Origin: UBA922 sp964571295
GTDB lineage: Bacteria; Patescibacteriota; Patescibacteriia; Magasanikbacterales; UBA922
Assembly (NCBI GenBank): GCA_964571295.1
Contig: CAZNAO010000004.1
Span: forward strand, 1 to 43,675
Direction of reading: 5' to 3'
Length of the DNA: 43,675 nt
How positions within the stretch are numbered: the first letter of the stretch is position 1; every line of letters starts with the position of its first letter. Shown one piece after another: positions 15,048 to 22,985 of this stretch. The position numbers and the translations under genes are program-made. The notes below the pieces were generated by a model. The model was not told the DNA's origin. It did no database searches and saw nothing but the letters and a program-made list of their open reading frames with translations.

Positions 15048-16175
15048 TTAGATAATTTCTTTAATTATCTCTCTCACCATCTGGAAGACTCGCTCCTGTT
15101 CTTCAAACATGGAAATAGGTTCGCTTTGAAATAGATCGACCCATTTCGCCTCATGATCCTTGTCGACAGCGGTCGGACCGAGTTCGGTCTGTGTCGTCGT
15201 GTACAAAAAATAATACATATTTTTCCATTCGTCTCCGATAAACGAGTTCCGTTCGGTCTTCATGAGAAACCGGTGATAGTGCGATTCTGAAATTCCGGTT
15301 TCCTCAAGTATCTCACGGCGGGCAGTTTCCTCAAGAGTCTCTCCCGGATCCATGTGCCCCTTGGGAATAAACCAGTAATTACCCCGATCAAGCTCGAGTT
15401 CTCGTTCCACCGCAACCCAATACCGGTCCCCGTCACGACGCACCACGACTCCACCGGCACAAAATGAACCGGTCCATGGTGTTCGCATAATACTGACGAT
15501 ATTATGCGCGTTAGCTTTTTCACTTCGTCTACCCTTCTTTGTGTAATACTGCTGTTCGACCACCATTCCCGCACGGATACACAGATCATACAATTCAGAA
15601 ATCTCATATCCGTGATAATACCGGTCGCCGAGTTTCTTCCCTTCCGGCGTGAGCCAGGGCACCAGTACGTCCTGCCGATCGTCTTCAACAATCTGCCATT
15701 TACCCTTCTCGATATATTTCTCGGCATTGTCAGATAATACATTCCAATTGGTCATAAGTATTACTCCTCCGGGCTTGAGAACGCGCTTCATCTCGGCAAG
15801 CGTCTGGAGTCGTGTATGTTCGTCAGGCAAATGATTAAAAGCAGCAACACACAAAACAACCGTAAACGAATGATCGGGATACGGCAACGTCGTCATTTCC
15901 CCGACGTCAAATGCTACTTTCGGAAACTTTTCTTTCGCGATTCCGATTAACGCATCGCTCTGATCGATGCCGGTATAGCTCACTTGCAAATTCTCGAATA
16001 ATTGATATACTCTTCCATTCCCGCACCCGACATCCAAAATAGAGTCCCCGTCCTGTATATATTCATGGAAAACCGCAAGATCATCCCACACAAATTCACG
16101 GGTATCGGAAAAATATGGGGCGATTACATTATAAATATCTCGATTACGTTTCAGAAAATCAGTCGAATTCTTCAT
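15048..16175 (-). CDS. Trm9/ALKBH8-like methyltransferase fused to Nudix hydrolase
   Basis: A 375-residue two-domain protein. Residues 1-230 are a class I SAM methyltransferase: motif I ILDVGCGNGR (46-55), Asp of GID near 70, AAFNHLPDE near 111, LKPGG near 132. Past the core, VPW (171-173) and RYYHGYEISELYDL (184-197) match the Trm9/ALKBH8 pattern (PW...RYYHxFxxxEL), whose enzymes methylate cm5U34 in tRNA to mcm5U. Residues 235-375 are a Nudix domain with box GHMDPGETLEETARREI...EETG (272-293). Its start codon abuts that of elp3 on the other strand, which supports a tRNA-modification role. The job of the Nudix part is unknown. It lacks an obvious terminator. Confidence 0.8.
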   Translation of the reverse strand: MKNSTDFLKRNRDIYNVIAPYFSDTREFVWDDLAVFHEYIQDGDSILDVGCGNGRVYQLFENLQVSYTGIDQSDALIGIAKEKFPKVAFDVGEMTTLPYPDHSFTVVLCVAAFNHLPDEHTRLQTLAEMKRVLKPGGVILMTNWNVLSDNAEKYIEKGKWQIVEDDRQDVLVPWLTPEGKKLGDRYYHGYEISELYDLCIRAGMVVEQQYYTKKGRRSEKANAHNIVSIMRTPWTGSFCAGGVVVRRDGDRYWVAVERELELDRGNYWFIPKGHMDPGETLEETARREILEETGISESHYHRFLMKTERNSFIGDEWKNMYYFLYTTTQTELGPTAVDKDHEAKWVDLFQSEPISMFEEQERVFQMVREIIKEII

Positions 16176-17852
16176 ATGAACGAAGTAGCAGAAAAACTAA
16201 TGAAATATATTGTAGACTATAATCCTCAGACCAAGGAGGAATTTGATAGTGCGAAACGTGTAGGTGCTTCAAAGCTGAAAATAAAACAGCCCCCGAATCA
16301 GGCACTCCTCATAGCCTACCAGAGTCTACTTGAAAAGAAAAGTGTCGAACCGGACACCCAAATGGATTTTTTTCTCCGGAAAGCGAACGTGCGCACACTC
16401 TCAGGCGTAGCCATCATCACCTCTCTCGTAAAACCGTATACCTGCCCCGGAAAGTGCATCTATTGCCCCACTGAAATCAGGATGCCAAAAAGCTATATTG
16501 CAACCGAACCTGCCGCGGCCCGGGCGCTCAGGCTTGATTTCAGTCCGTACCAACAGATGAAACAGCGTATCGAAATGCTTGAAAAAAACGGTCACCCGAC
16601 GGATAAAATTGAATATATCCTCAAAGGAGGAACCTGGAATGCATATCCCCTCAAATATCAATACTGGTTCATTCTGGAATCATTCAAAGCATGCAATGAT
16701 TTTGCACGGGAAAATCCACACGGTGAAACACGGGAAGAATATTGGAGTGATCGGCCGCTCAAGGAGCTGCAGGAAGAACTTGATCGGGAAGAGACACTCA
16801 ATGAATCGGCAAAACATCGAATTGTAGGTCTCACTCTCGAAACCCGTCCGGACGCCATTTCGCCGAAAACCATCCATCACATGCGCCTCCAAGGATGTAC
16901 CCGTATTGAATTAGGTCTTCAGGCGACGGACGATAAAATTCTGGAGCTTATCAAACGCGGGCACACCGTGCAGCAGTTCAGGGATGCGATCTATCTCTTG
17001 CGTGAAGCAGGTTTCAAAGTCGATCTCCACTTCATGCCCGACCTCCCGGGAAGTAGTCCTGAACATGATGTCGAAATGTACAAGGAAATTTTCATGGACC
17101 CGGGACTCCGTCCGGATATGATCAAAATTTATCCGAATACGGTAATCAAATCAGCAGAACTCTACCAGTGGTTTCTCGATGGCAGATACAAATCATACGG
17201 AGACGAAGGATTATTCAGAGCACTCCTTGAAATGAAACTTGCGACCCCGCGTTATTGTCGCATCTCACGATTGATCCGCGATATCCCGGCAACCGAAATC
17301 GAAAACGGGAATATTATCACCAACCTTCGGGAAATGCTTGAGTATGAGTTAAAAAAGCAGGGTAAAAAATGTGTTTGTCTGCGTTGTCGTGAAATTTACC
17401 GTCAAAAAGATGCAGTAAAGGAACAGGAAGGACCACATATCTTCGTCGACACGTATGAAACAATCGGCGGAACCGAATACTTCATCTCAATGGAAGACAA
17501 AAATCGTATTGCCGTATATGGTTTTCTACGACTTCGAATTCCTCACGATTCAAATAATGAAAAATTAGTGAAAAATTTGGAACAACTAGCAACACTGATG
17601 CCAGAAAATAAGGAATGTGCATTCATCCGTGAACTCCATGTCTATGGGCAGCTGGTGGAAATAGGCAAAAAAAATACGCTAGGGACCCAGCACAAGGGGT
17701 ATGGTAAAAGATTGGTTAAAGAGGCGGAAAAAATTGCACAAGAAAAAGGATTTGGGAAACTATCGGTTATTTCCGGGGTTGGTGTACGGGGATATTATGA
17801 AAAGATTGGGTACAAAAAAGAAGGAACCTATATGATAAAGAAGCTCGATTAA
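16176..17852 (+). CDS. elp3: Elp3-type tRNA uridine(34) acetyltransferase
   Basis: A 558-residue protein with radical-SAM and GNAT domains, as in Elongator subunit Elp3, which starts cm5U synthesis on wobble uridines. Radical-SAM cysteines are at 90, 94 and 97 (CPGKCIYCPTE), followed by the Elp3 stretch MPKSYIATEPAAARA and LKGGTWNAYP. A further Cys set CVCLRC lies near 400. The C-terminal GNAT domain has RELHVYG, QHKGYGKRL and VISGVGVRGYYEKIGY, all Elp3 hallmarks. The ATG at 16176 is chosen; an upstream extension would lie inside the divergent methyltransferase gene. The stop codon sits in the loop of its own terminator. Single-protein Elp3 is known in some bacteria such as Dehalococcoides. 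Confidence 0.93.
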   Translation: MNEVAEKLMKYIVDYNPQTKEEFDSAKRVGASKLKIKQPPNQALLIAYQSLLEKKSVEPDTQMDFFLRKANVRTLSGVAIITSLVKPYTCPGKCIYCPTEIRMPKSYIATEPAAARALRLDFSPYQQMKQRIEMLEKNGHPTDKIEYILKGGTWNAYPLKYQYWFILESFKACNDFARENPHGETREEYWSDRPLKELQEELDREETLNESAKHRIVGLTLETRPDAISPKTIHHMRLQGCTRIELGLQATDDKILELIKRGHTVQQFRDAIYLLREAGFKVDLHFMPDLPGSSPEHDVEMYKEIFMDPGLRPDMIKIYPNTVIKSAELYQWFLDGRYKSYGDEGLFRALLEMKLATPRYCRISRLIRDIPATEIENGNIITNLREMLEYELKKQGKKCVCLRCREIYRQKDAVKEQEGPHIFVDTYETIGGTEYFISMEDKNRIAVYGFLRLRIPHDSNNEKLVKNLEQLATLMPENKECAFIRELHVYGQLVEIGKKNTLGTQHKGYGKRLVKEAEKIAQEKGFGKLSVISGVGVRGYYEKIGYKKEGTYMIKKLD

Positions 17853-17866
17853 GAGCTTCTTTTTTA
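17838..17866 (+). terminator. elp3 terminator containing the stop codon
   Basis: AAGAAGCTC (17838-17846), loop GATTAA holding the elp3 TAA, GAGCTTCTT (17853-17861), then Ts. The A/T symmetry lets it also end transcripts of the minus-strand ORF at 17930. Confidence 0.9.
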
Positions 17867-17883
17867 TTTCAAATTAAGGGTCG

Positions 17884-17917
17884 CCGACGGACAGATGCGC
17901 GTGCACCTGCCCGTCGG
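17884..17917 (-). terminator. GC-rich 3' hairpin of unit B
   Basis: CCGACGG pairs with CCGTCGG (17884-17890 and 17911-17917), with an inner stem AGATGC/GCACCT around GCGT. No U-run follows directly; the AT-rich terminator at 17838-17866 comes next. The pair looks like the two-hairpin 3' ends at 36702-36760 and 37556-37625. Confidence 0.6.
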
Positions 17918-17929
17918 ACAACCAGGTCG

Positions 17930-18181
17930 TCAGTGTCGGGAGCGTCCCATCTTGATCCGGCGGTGCTTCTTGCACCGCAGATGTTCCTGATCGCGGCGGA
18001 TCTGCCGCTGACGCTGGCTGTGGCGAACATGCTGATGGGCAAATTGATGACGTCGGTGGCGATGGCGGCGATACCGATGATGGCGGGATCCGATCTCGTG
18101 TGCCCTGTACGGTAGCGCGCTACAGAAGCCGAACCCGATCCCCAGAGGGAGCGTTGCAGCAAATACCAATATCCACGGCAC
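17930..18181 (-). CDS. Small GC-rich ORF: membrane segment plus basic tail, possibly frameshifted (unit B)
   Basis: A GTG at 18181 with Shine-Dalgarno AGGAG 6 bases upstream opens an 83-residue frame: a hydrophobic N-terminus (PWILVFAATLPLGIGFGFCSAL) and then a tail very rich in Arg and His. The TGA at 17930 lies just before the GC-rich hairpin, as expected of an intact unit. Another reading is that the frame shifts near 18080. The -1/+1 alternative (continuing to 17869) has DPAIIGIAAIATDVINLPIS, a second membrane-like stretch with strongly GC-rich third positions, but it runs through the hairpin. No family recognised. A near-consensus promoter at 18255-18284 supports expression. Confidence 0.45.
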   Translation of the reverse strand: MPWILVFAATLPLGIGFGFCSALPYRAHEIGSRHHRYRRHRHRRHQFAHQHVRHSQRQRQIRRDQEHLRCKKHRRIKMGRSRH

Positions 18182-18254
18182 TGGTCTCTCCTGGTCAATG
18201 CGCTCGACCCGCCCTGGGGGAATCCCAAAGGCAAAATCAAACGCGATAGCGAAA

Positions 18255-18284
18255 AATATACCTTAAAATAAGCAAAAAGTCAAC
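18255..18284 (-). promoter_or_regulatory. Promoter of unit B
   Basis: Minus strand TTGACT (18284-18279), an 18-base spacer and TATATT (18260-18255); both boxes match consensus at five of six positions. The leader to the GTG is about 65 bases and contains the Shine-Dalgarno site. Its -35 lies 4 bases from the -35 of the plus-strand Nudix promoter. Confidence 0.65.
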
Positions 18285-18288
18285 TCTC

Positions 18289-18317
18289 TTGTGATATTCA
18301 GGTATCTTGGCTACAAT
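18289..18317 (+). promoter_or_regulatory. Promoter of the Nudix gene at 18340
   Basis: TTGTGA (18289-18294), a 17-base spacer and TACAAT (18312-18317). It sets transcription to begin about 16 bases before the ATG at 18340 and rules out the TTG at 18307 as start. Confidence 0.55.
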
Positions 18318-18339
18318 ACAGTTATCTAAACAGTTCACT

Positions 18340-18750
18340 ATGCATCTTCCGGAAAAGACAATCATAGCCTCAGGTCCTGTCATTATTGAGAAGGGTAAAG
18401 TTTTGCTCAATAAAGAGAAAAAAGCAGACGGCCGAATTACACCCTGGCTTTTCCCCGGCGGAGAAGTCGAGTCTTTTGATATCTCGCTTGAGGAAGCATG
18501 CAAACGAGAAGTGATGGAAGAAATGGGGCTTGAAGTAGAAATAATACGACCACTCAAACCCATGATCGTCACTCGCCCGGACCAACCGGACAAAATGGCG
18601 ATCCTCATCCACTATCTTGCAACCGGAACCGGTGATATACAACCAGGCGAAGCGATTGTTGAATGGAATTGGTTTGATATCAACGCTCTACCCGAAGATT
18701 GCGCACCAAATGTAAAAGCAGTGATTGAAGAATATAAAAATAATGTATAA
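18340..18750 (+). CDS. Nudix hydrolase, MutT-like
   Basis: A 136-residue single-domain Nudix protein. The box region reads FPGGEVESFDISLEEACKRE then VMEEMG. The REVMEEMGL half is intact, while the first half has one extra residue and Asp where the usual Glu sits (GE becomes FDI). It is thus a slightly degenerate box that probably still binds metal. The C-terminus WNWFDINALPEDCAPNVKAVIEEY is typical of MutT-like proteins. Likely role: hydrolysis of a nucleoside diphosphate-X compound. It lies between unit B (divergent) and glyA. Confidence 0.85.
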   Translation: MHLPEKTIIASGPVIIEKGKVLLNKEKKADGRITPWLFPGGEVESFDISLEEACKREVMEEMGLEVEIIRPLKPMIVTRPDQPDKMAILIHYLATGTGDIQPGEAIVEWNWFDINALPEDCAPNVKAVIEEYKNNV

Positions 18751-18783
18751 ATCACATTGTATCTTTTTCCATGTATTTTGTAT

Positions 18784-18824
18784 GTTATAAGATTCCTCTA
18801 GCACCATTACGTACGACTTATAAC
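18784..18824 (+). repeat. Inverted repeat in the glyA leader
   Basis: GTTATAAG (18784-18791) and CTTATAAC (18817-18824), a perfect 8-bp inverted repeat 25 bases apart, 16 bases before the glyA ATG. It may be an operator or a leader stem, or the left copy may be part of a -10 element. No known riboswitch is recognised. Confidence 0.3.
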
Positions 18825-18840
18825 TCATATCTTCTTCGTT

Positions 18841-20091
18841 ATGAACAAACAACCTATCAAAACCTTCGATTCTCCCCTATTCCAGGCTCTGGAAAAAGAA
18901 CGTAACCGCCAGGAATCAGGGCTTGAAATGATTCCGTCGGAAAACTTCGTCTCGCTCGCAGTCCTTGAAGCCTTGGGATCGATTGTCACCAATAAATATT
19001 CTGAAGGTTACCCCGGCAAACGATATTATGGCGGATGCGAATTTATCGATGAGATAGAAACACTCGCGATTGACCGAGCCAAACAATTATTTGGCGCAGA
19101 GCACGTAAATGTACAGCCCTTGTCTGGTGCACCCGCAAATATTGCGGTCTATTTTGGACTACTACAACCCCACGACACGATCCTCGGGATGGATCTCGCA
19201 CACGGCGGACACCTGACCCATGGACACCCCGTCACGCACATGACCAAAGTATTTAATTTCATCAGATACAAGACAAATGAGGCAGGAAAAATCGACCTCG
19301 ACAATCTTCGGGCGATGGCGATTGAACACAAGCCAAAATTAATTTTGGTAGGCTATAGCGCATATTCACGAGAAATTGATTATACTGCAGTAAAATCTAT
19401 TGCAGATGAAGTAGGGGCACTTACTATGGCAGATATTGCGCACATTGCAGGGCTTATTGCCGGCGGAGAAATGAATAACCCGGTTCCCCTGTTCGACGTA
19501 GTGACGACTACCACGCACAAGACACTCAGAGGTCCTCGCGGCGGCATGATCATGTGCAAACGTGAGCATGCAAAAGCGATCGACAAATCGGTATTCCCCG
19601 GTTTTCAGGGCGGTCCGCATGAAAATAATATTGCGGCAAAGGCTGTCGCATTCAAAGAAGCACTTGAACCCTCGTTCAAAGAATACGCGAAGCAAATCAG
19701 AAAAAATGCAAAAGTATTGGAAACAGGATTCACTACCAAGAATTACCGCCTCATGTTTGGCGGCACTGACAATCATTTGTTATTGATCGATGCGGTCACA
19801 AGCAAAGGAATCAGCGGAGCCGAAGCTGAGGCGGCACTCGATAAAGCGGGAATCACGGTCAATAAAAATATGATCCCGGGAGACACCCGGTCCGCAATGG
19901 ATCCGAGCGGCATTCGTCTCGGCACTCCGGCTCTTACTACAAGAGGATTCAAGGAATCAGAAATGAAAACAGTCGCAGAATTGATCGATCGGGCCCTCAA
20001 CAATTCAACAAATGATTCAGTGCTTTCTGAAATCAAGACTGAAGTAAAAAAACTTACCGAACAGTTTCCGTTGTATCCTGAATTGGCGTAA
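18841..20091 (+). CDS. glyA: Serine hydroxymethyltransferase
   Basis: A 416-residue PLP enzyme that converts serine and tetrahydrofolate to glycine and methylene-tetrahydrofolate in the cytoplasm. Motifs: ENFVSLAVLEALGS near 34, NKYSEGYPGKRYYGGCE near 52, HGGHLTHG near 121, and the PLP Lys in VTTTTHKTLRGPRGGMI near 226. The length equals the usual bacterial enzyme. No Shine-Dalgarno site is seen, in line with most housekeeping genes here. tsaE follows after 8 bases, so the two are one transcription unit ending at the terminator 20536-20560. Confidence 0.97.
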   Translation: MNKQPIKTFDSPLFQALEKERNRQESGLEMIPSENFVSLAVLEALGSIVTNKYSEGYPGKRYYGGCEFIDEIETLAIDRAKQLFGAEHVNVQPLSGAPANIAVYFGLLQPHDTILGMDLAHGGHLTHGHPVTHMTKVFNFIRYKTNEAGKIDLDNLRAMAIEHKPKLILVGYSAYSREIDYTAVKSIADEVGALTMADIAHIAGLIAGGEMNNPVPLFDVVTTTTHKTLRGPRGGMIMCKREHAKAIDKSVFPGFQGGPHENNIAAKAVAFKEALEPSFKEYAKQIRKNAKVLETGFTTKNYRLMFGGTDNHLLLIDAVTSKGISGAEAEAALDKAGITVNKNMIPGDTRSAMDPSGIRLGTPALTTRGFKESEMKTVAELIDRALNNSTNDSVLSEIKTEVKKLTEQFPLYPELA

Positions 20092-20099
20092 TTTTTCAT

Positions 20100-20537
20100 A
20101 TGCAAACCCATATCAGCCACTCAACCTTGGAAACGCGCACCATCGCAAAAGACCTGGTAAGGACACTGCACGGAGGTGATATTCTCATCCTCAAAGGACC
20201 GCTCGGTGCCGGAAAAACTGCATTTTCCAAAGGCATTGCGGAAGGTCTGAGTATTACAAAAGAGGTAACGAGTCCGACTTTCACGCTCATGAACGTCTAT
20301 CCGGTAGATAATCATGAAACCATCAAAGAATTGGTTCATGTGGACACCTATCGGCTCGAGACATACGAAGAATTGCTTGAAATAGGAATCGAAGAATATC
20401 TGGGAAGACCGGATACCATAACCATTATCGAATGGCCGGAAAAAGTGGAACGTCTACTCGAAAATAGAAAAGTGACATTGGTCACGTTCACTCCGGGTCC
20501 GATGACCGAACGCACGATCACAATTGAAAAAATATAA
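20100..20537 (+). CDS. tsaE: tRNA threonylcarbamoyladenosine synthesis ATPase TsaE
   Basis: A 145-residue P-loop ATPase that works with TsaB, TsaC and TsaD in making t6A37 on ANN-decoding tRNAs. Walker A GPLGAGKTAFSKGIAEGL is at about 35-52, and the switch segment VTSPTFTLMNVY follows near 58. HVDTYRLETYEELLEIG and the closing TIIEWPEKVE are family markers. It is one of three tRNA-modification genes in the window, together with elp3 and the Trm9-like gene. The partners TsaB, TsaC and TsaD are not in this window. Confidence 0.95.
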   Translation: MQTHISHSTLETRTIAKDLVRTLHGGDILILKGPLGAGKTAFSKGIAEGLSITKEVTSPTFTLMNVYPVDNHETIKELVHVDTYRLETYEELLEIGIEEYLGRPDTITIIEWPEKVERLLENRKVTLVTFTPGPMTERTITIEKI

Positions 20538-20560
20538 AATTCCCCAAACCGGGGAATTTT
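20536..20560. terminator. Bidirectional terminator between tsaE and rarA
   Basis: AAAATTCCCC (20536-20545), loop AAACC, GGGGAATTTT (20551-20560), with A/T runs on both sides. It serves tsaE on the plus strand and rarA on the minus strand, which converge here. Confidence 0.9.
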
Positions 20561-21809
20561 ATTTCTTGAAATAATCTTTTCCTCGCAATTCCTCAGGCAA
20601 ATAGTCCTGATCTACCGGTCCTTCAAAATCCGGATTGTACTTATAGTCTTTCCCATATCCGATATTCTTCATAAGCTTGGTCGGAGCATTTCGGAGATGT
20701 AGAGGAACACCCCTATGCGACGTCTCCCGCGCATCTGCCGCAGCACGCCCATATGCGCGATACAATGCGTTTGATTTCTTCGATTTAGCGCAATACACGA
20801 CCGCCTGGGCGAGGTGCACGGTACATTCCGGCATCCCGATCTTGTGCACCGCATCATACGCCGCATTCGCCTGGATCATGGCTTCGCTATTTGCCATACC
20901 GATATCCTCACTTGCAAACCGAAGCACCCGACGCGCGACATACAAGGGGTCAGCACCACCCTCAAGCATTCGCGCCAGCCAATACAGACTGGCGTTTGCG
21001 TCACTCCCCCGCATGGATTTGTGCAATGCGGAAATCAGATTGTAAAACTCCTCGCCTTTTTTATCAAAAATAACATGGGTCCGTTGCAAGGCCTCACGGA
21101 TATCTTTTTCGCTCACGATGATTTTAGTTTGTTTTTTCCCTGAGCTTTGTTTCGCACGGTATGCAAGCTCAAGCGCATTAAGCGCCACCCTAGCATCTCC
21201 TCCGGACATTTCAGCAATATATGCTGCCACCCCACTCTCAAGTTTCATATTCTCCCCACCAAGGCCCCGTTCTCGATCATGCAATGCCCTCTCGACAATC
21301 TCAACAATATGATGCTCTTCCAGACGTTCGAGTATAAAAACGCGAGTTCTTGAAAGCAAAGGAGAAATAATCTCAAAGGACGGGTTTTCAGTCGTTGCAC
21401 CAATGAGAATGATTGCACCGCGCTCGACATATGGCAAGAGTGCATCCTGTTGCGCTTTGTTCCATCGGTGAATTTCATCGACAAAGAGGATAGTTCTCTT
21501 TCCATCTGCTAGAAAACGCTTTTCCGCCTCCCCCACTGCCTCAGTGAGCGCCTTCTTCCCACCCTCTACAGCTGAGATGGTCACAAACGGCAAATCAGCA
21601 ACTTCTGAGATAAGCATGGCCAAACTTGTCTTCCCTACTCCCGGAGGTCCCCAGAGCATCATCGACGGCACCTCTCCTCGCTCGACCATAGAGCGAAGTA
21701 TTGAATCCTTACCCGTCAATTGTTCCTGTCCTACGTATTCGTCAAAATTTCGAGGCCGCATGCGGTATGCGAGCGGCTCCCGTATATTGTTTTTATTTTG
21801 TGAATTCAT
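20559..21809 (-). CDS. rarA: Replication-associated recombination protein A (RarA/MgsA)
   Basis: A 416-residue AAA+ ATPase related to clamp-loader proteins and acting at stalled replication forks. YRMRPRNFDEYVGQEQLTG is near 15-33, Walker A WGPPGVGKTS at 53-62, Walker B ILFVDEIHRWNKAQQDALLP near 105-125, sensor 1 GATTENPSFE near 140, and the MgsA C-terminal segment RRVLRFASEDIGMANS. The ATG at 21809 is taken as start; a TTG seven codons earlier is possible but less likely. It follows the phospholipase D family gene in the same direction by about 22 bases. Confidence 0.94.
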   Translation of the reverse strand: MNSQNKNNIREPLAYRMRPRNFDEYVGQEQLTGKDSILRSMVERGEVPSMMLWGPPGVGKTSLAMLISEVADLPFVTISAVEGGKKALTEAVGEAEKRFLADGKRTILFVDEIHRWNKAQQDALLPYVERGAIILIGATTENPSFEIISPLLSRTRVFILERLEEHHIVEIVERALHDRERGLGGENMKLESGVAAYIAEMSGGDARVALNALELAYRAKQSSGKKQTKIIVSEKDIREALQRTHVIFDKKGEEFYNLISALHKSMRGSDANASLYWLARMLEGGADPLYVARRVLRFASEDIGMANSEAMIQANAAYDAVHKIGMPECTVHLAQAVVYCAKSKKSNALYRAYGRAAADARETSHRGVPLHLRNAPTKLMKNIGYGKDYKYNPDFEGPVDQDYLPEELRGKDYFKK

Positions 21810-21831
21810 ACTAACCAGCAAACCAAACAAC

Positions 21832-22935
21832 TTACTTTACTCCAAACCAAAACGCATATAACTTGCGCGCAATTGTTTCTTTGAGCCGTGCCCACCAGCC
21901 TCGTCTGCCCCAGCGATCATGGTCCAATGTATCAGCTTCACCAATCCATTTTTCAAGCACACGCTTAATTCGTGCTACCGTCTTCTTATCCCTCAACTGA
22001 ACATTCACCTCCTGATTATACTTAAAGCTAGAATGCTCGAGATTACTCGTACCCACAAATGCAAACTCATCATCGACCACCACACCTTTGCCATGCATCA
22101 TTTTTTTGGTCAAATGGATATTCACTCCAAGTTTTTTCATGACAGAAAACCACGCATACGCGGCATACGTCGCGAGACGCACATCGGTACGAAATGGAAT
22201 CAATAAATCCACCTTTACTTTACGTTTACGTGCCGTCCAGAGTGCATGCAAAAATTGTTTATCAGGAAAATAATACGGTGAAAACAGAATGACGCGTTCA
22301 CGTGCCTTGTAAATCGCTTCGAGATATTTATTCCTAATACGAGAACTGGTTCGGTCAATATCATCGAAGACAACATCAAATACATCTTTGCGTACTCGAT
22401 ATCGATAACTCAGTAAATGTCGCACACTCTGCCAATCTCCACCACACATAATATAAGTTTTGGCAAACGATCGAGAAAGCGAACGAACCGCCTTACCACT
22501 AATTTCTACCACAAGATCATCCCATGTTTCCATATCTTTAGCGACATTCACCCCACCCACAAATCCAATCTGCTCATCAACTACCAAAATCTTACGATGT
22601 GTTCGACGAGTAACCCATTCTCGAAAATGCAAAATCGGATGTCGCTGTGGACGAAATATACGGATATCGATACCACATTTTCGAAGCTCATCGATCTTCT
22701 TACTTGAAAACCAAAAACTGCCCCAATAATCGAGGATAATGCGTACATCCACCCCCTGCTGCGCTTTCTCCATCAAAACCTCAAAAAATCGTTTTCCTGC
22801 GTCATCATCAACCAGAATATACATCTCCCAATAGATAGACCGAGTGGCACTCTGCATAGCAAGAAGCATGGCTTCCCATGCTTCTTTGGTGGTATGGTAA
22901 ATGTTGTAGGTGGGATTCTCAGCCATATTTTTCAT
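21832..22935 (-). CDS. Phospholipase D family protein, cardiolipin synthase-like
   Basis: A 367-residue protein with two HKD motifs: HRKILVVDEQIGFVGGVN near 110-127 and HGKGVVVDDEFAFVGTSN near 280-297. Such pairs form one active site that transfers phosphatidyl groups; bacterial relatives make cardiolipin. Unlike classic cardiolipin synthases it has no N-terminal membrane helices, so it is closer to the ClsB type. A basic tail rich in Trp and Arg (RWGRRGWWARLKE) could touch the membrane. The ATG at 22935 is used; another in-frame ATG lies three codons later, and the upstream TTG lies inside a palindromic hairpin. Confidence 0.85.
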   Translation of the reverse strand: MKNMAENPTYNIYHTTKEAWEAMLLAMQSATRSIYWEMYILVDDDAGKRFFEVLMEKAQQGVDVRIILDYWGSFWFSSKKIDELRKCGIDIRIFRPQRHPILHFREWVTRRTHRKILVVDEQIGFVGGVNVAKDMETWDDLVVEISGKAVRSLSRSFAKTYIMCGGDWQSVRHLLSYRYRVRKDVFDVVFDDIDRTSSRIRNKYLEAIYKARERVILFSPYYFPDKQFLHALWTARKRKVKVDLLIPFRTDVRLATYAAYAWFSVMKKLGVNIHLTKKMMHGKGVVVDDEFAFVGTSNLEHSSFKYNQEVNVQLRDKKTVARIKRVLEKWIGEADTLDHDRWGRRGWWARLKETIARKLYAFWFGVK

Positions 22936-22946
22936 TAAAACATAAA

Positions 22947-22972
22947 TAGAGATGCATTGCAATGCATCTCTA
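22947..22972 (-). terminator. 26-base perfect palindrome after pyrG
   Basis: TAGAGATGCATTG and its exact complement run back to back (22947-22972), followed on the minus strand by TTTATGTTTT. It fits a pyrG terminator with no spare loop bases, ending 12 bases before the phospholipase D gene start. A weak TTAAAC-16-TATAGA promoter overlaps its start. Confidence 0.65.
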
Positions 22973-22985
22973 TAGTGATAGATCG

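Noticed and set aside
16002..16175. N-terminal extension of Elp3
   Set aside because: It lies wholly within the divergent methyltransferase gene and is not conserved-looking; Elp3 similarity begins after 16176.
17933..18115. A hydrophobic 60-codon plus-strand frame starting with GTG
   Set aside because: No Shine-Dalgarno site or plus-strand promoter; the minus strand has a promoter, ribosome site and 3' hairpins here.
22947..22972. Perfect palindrome as a recombination or dimer-resolution site
   Set aside because: Its position right after pyrG and the T-rich tail on the minus strand fit a terminator, and no recombinase gene is near.
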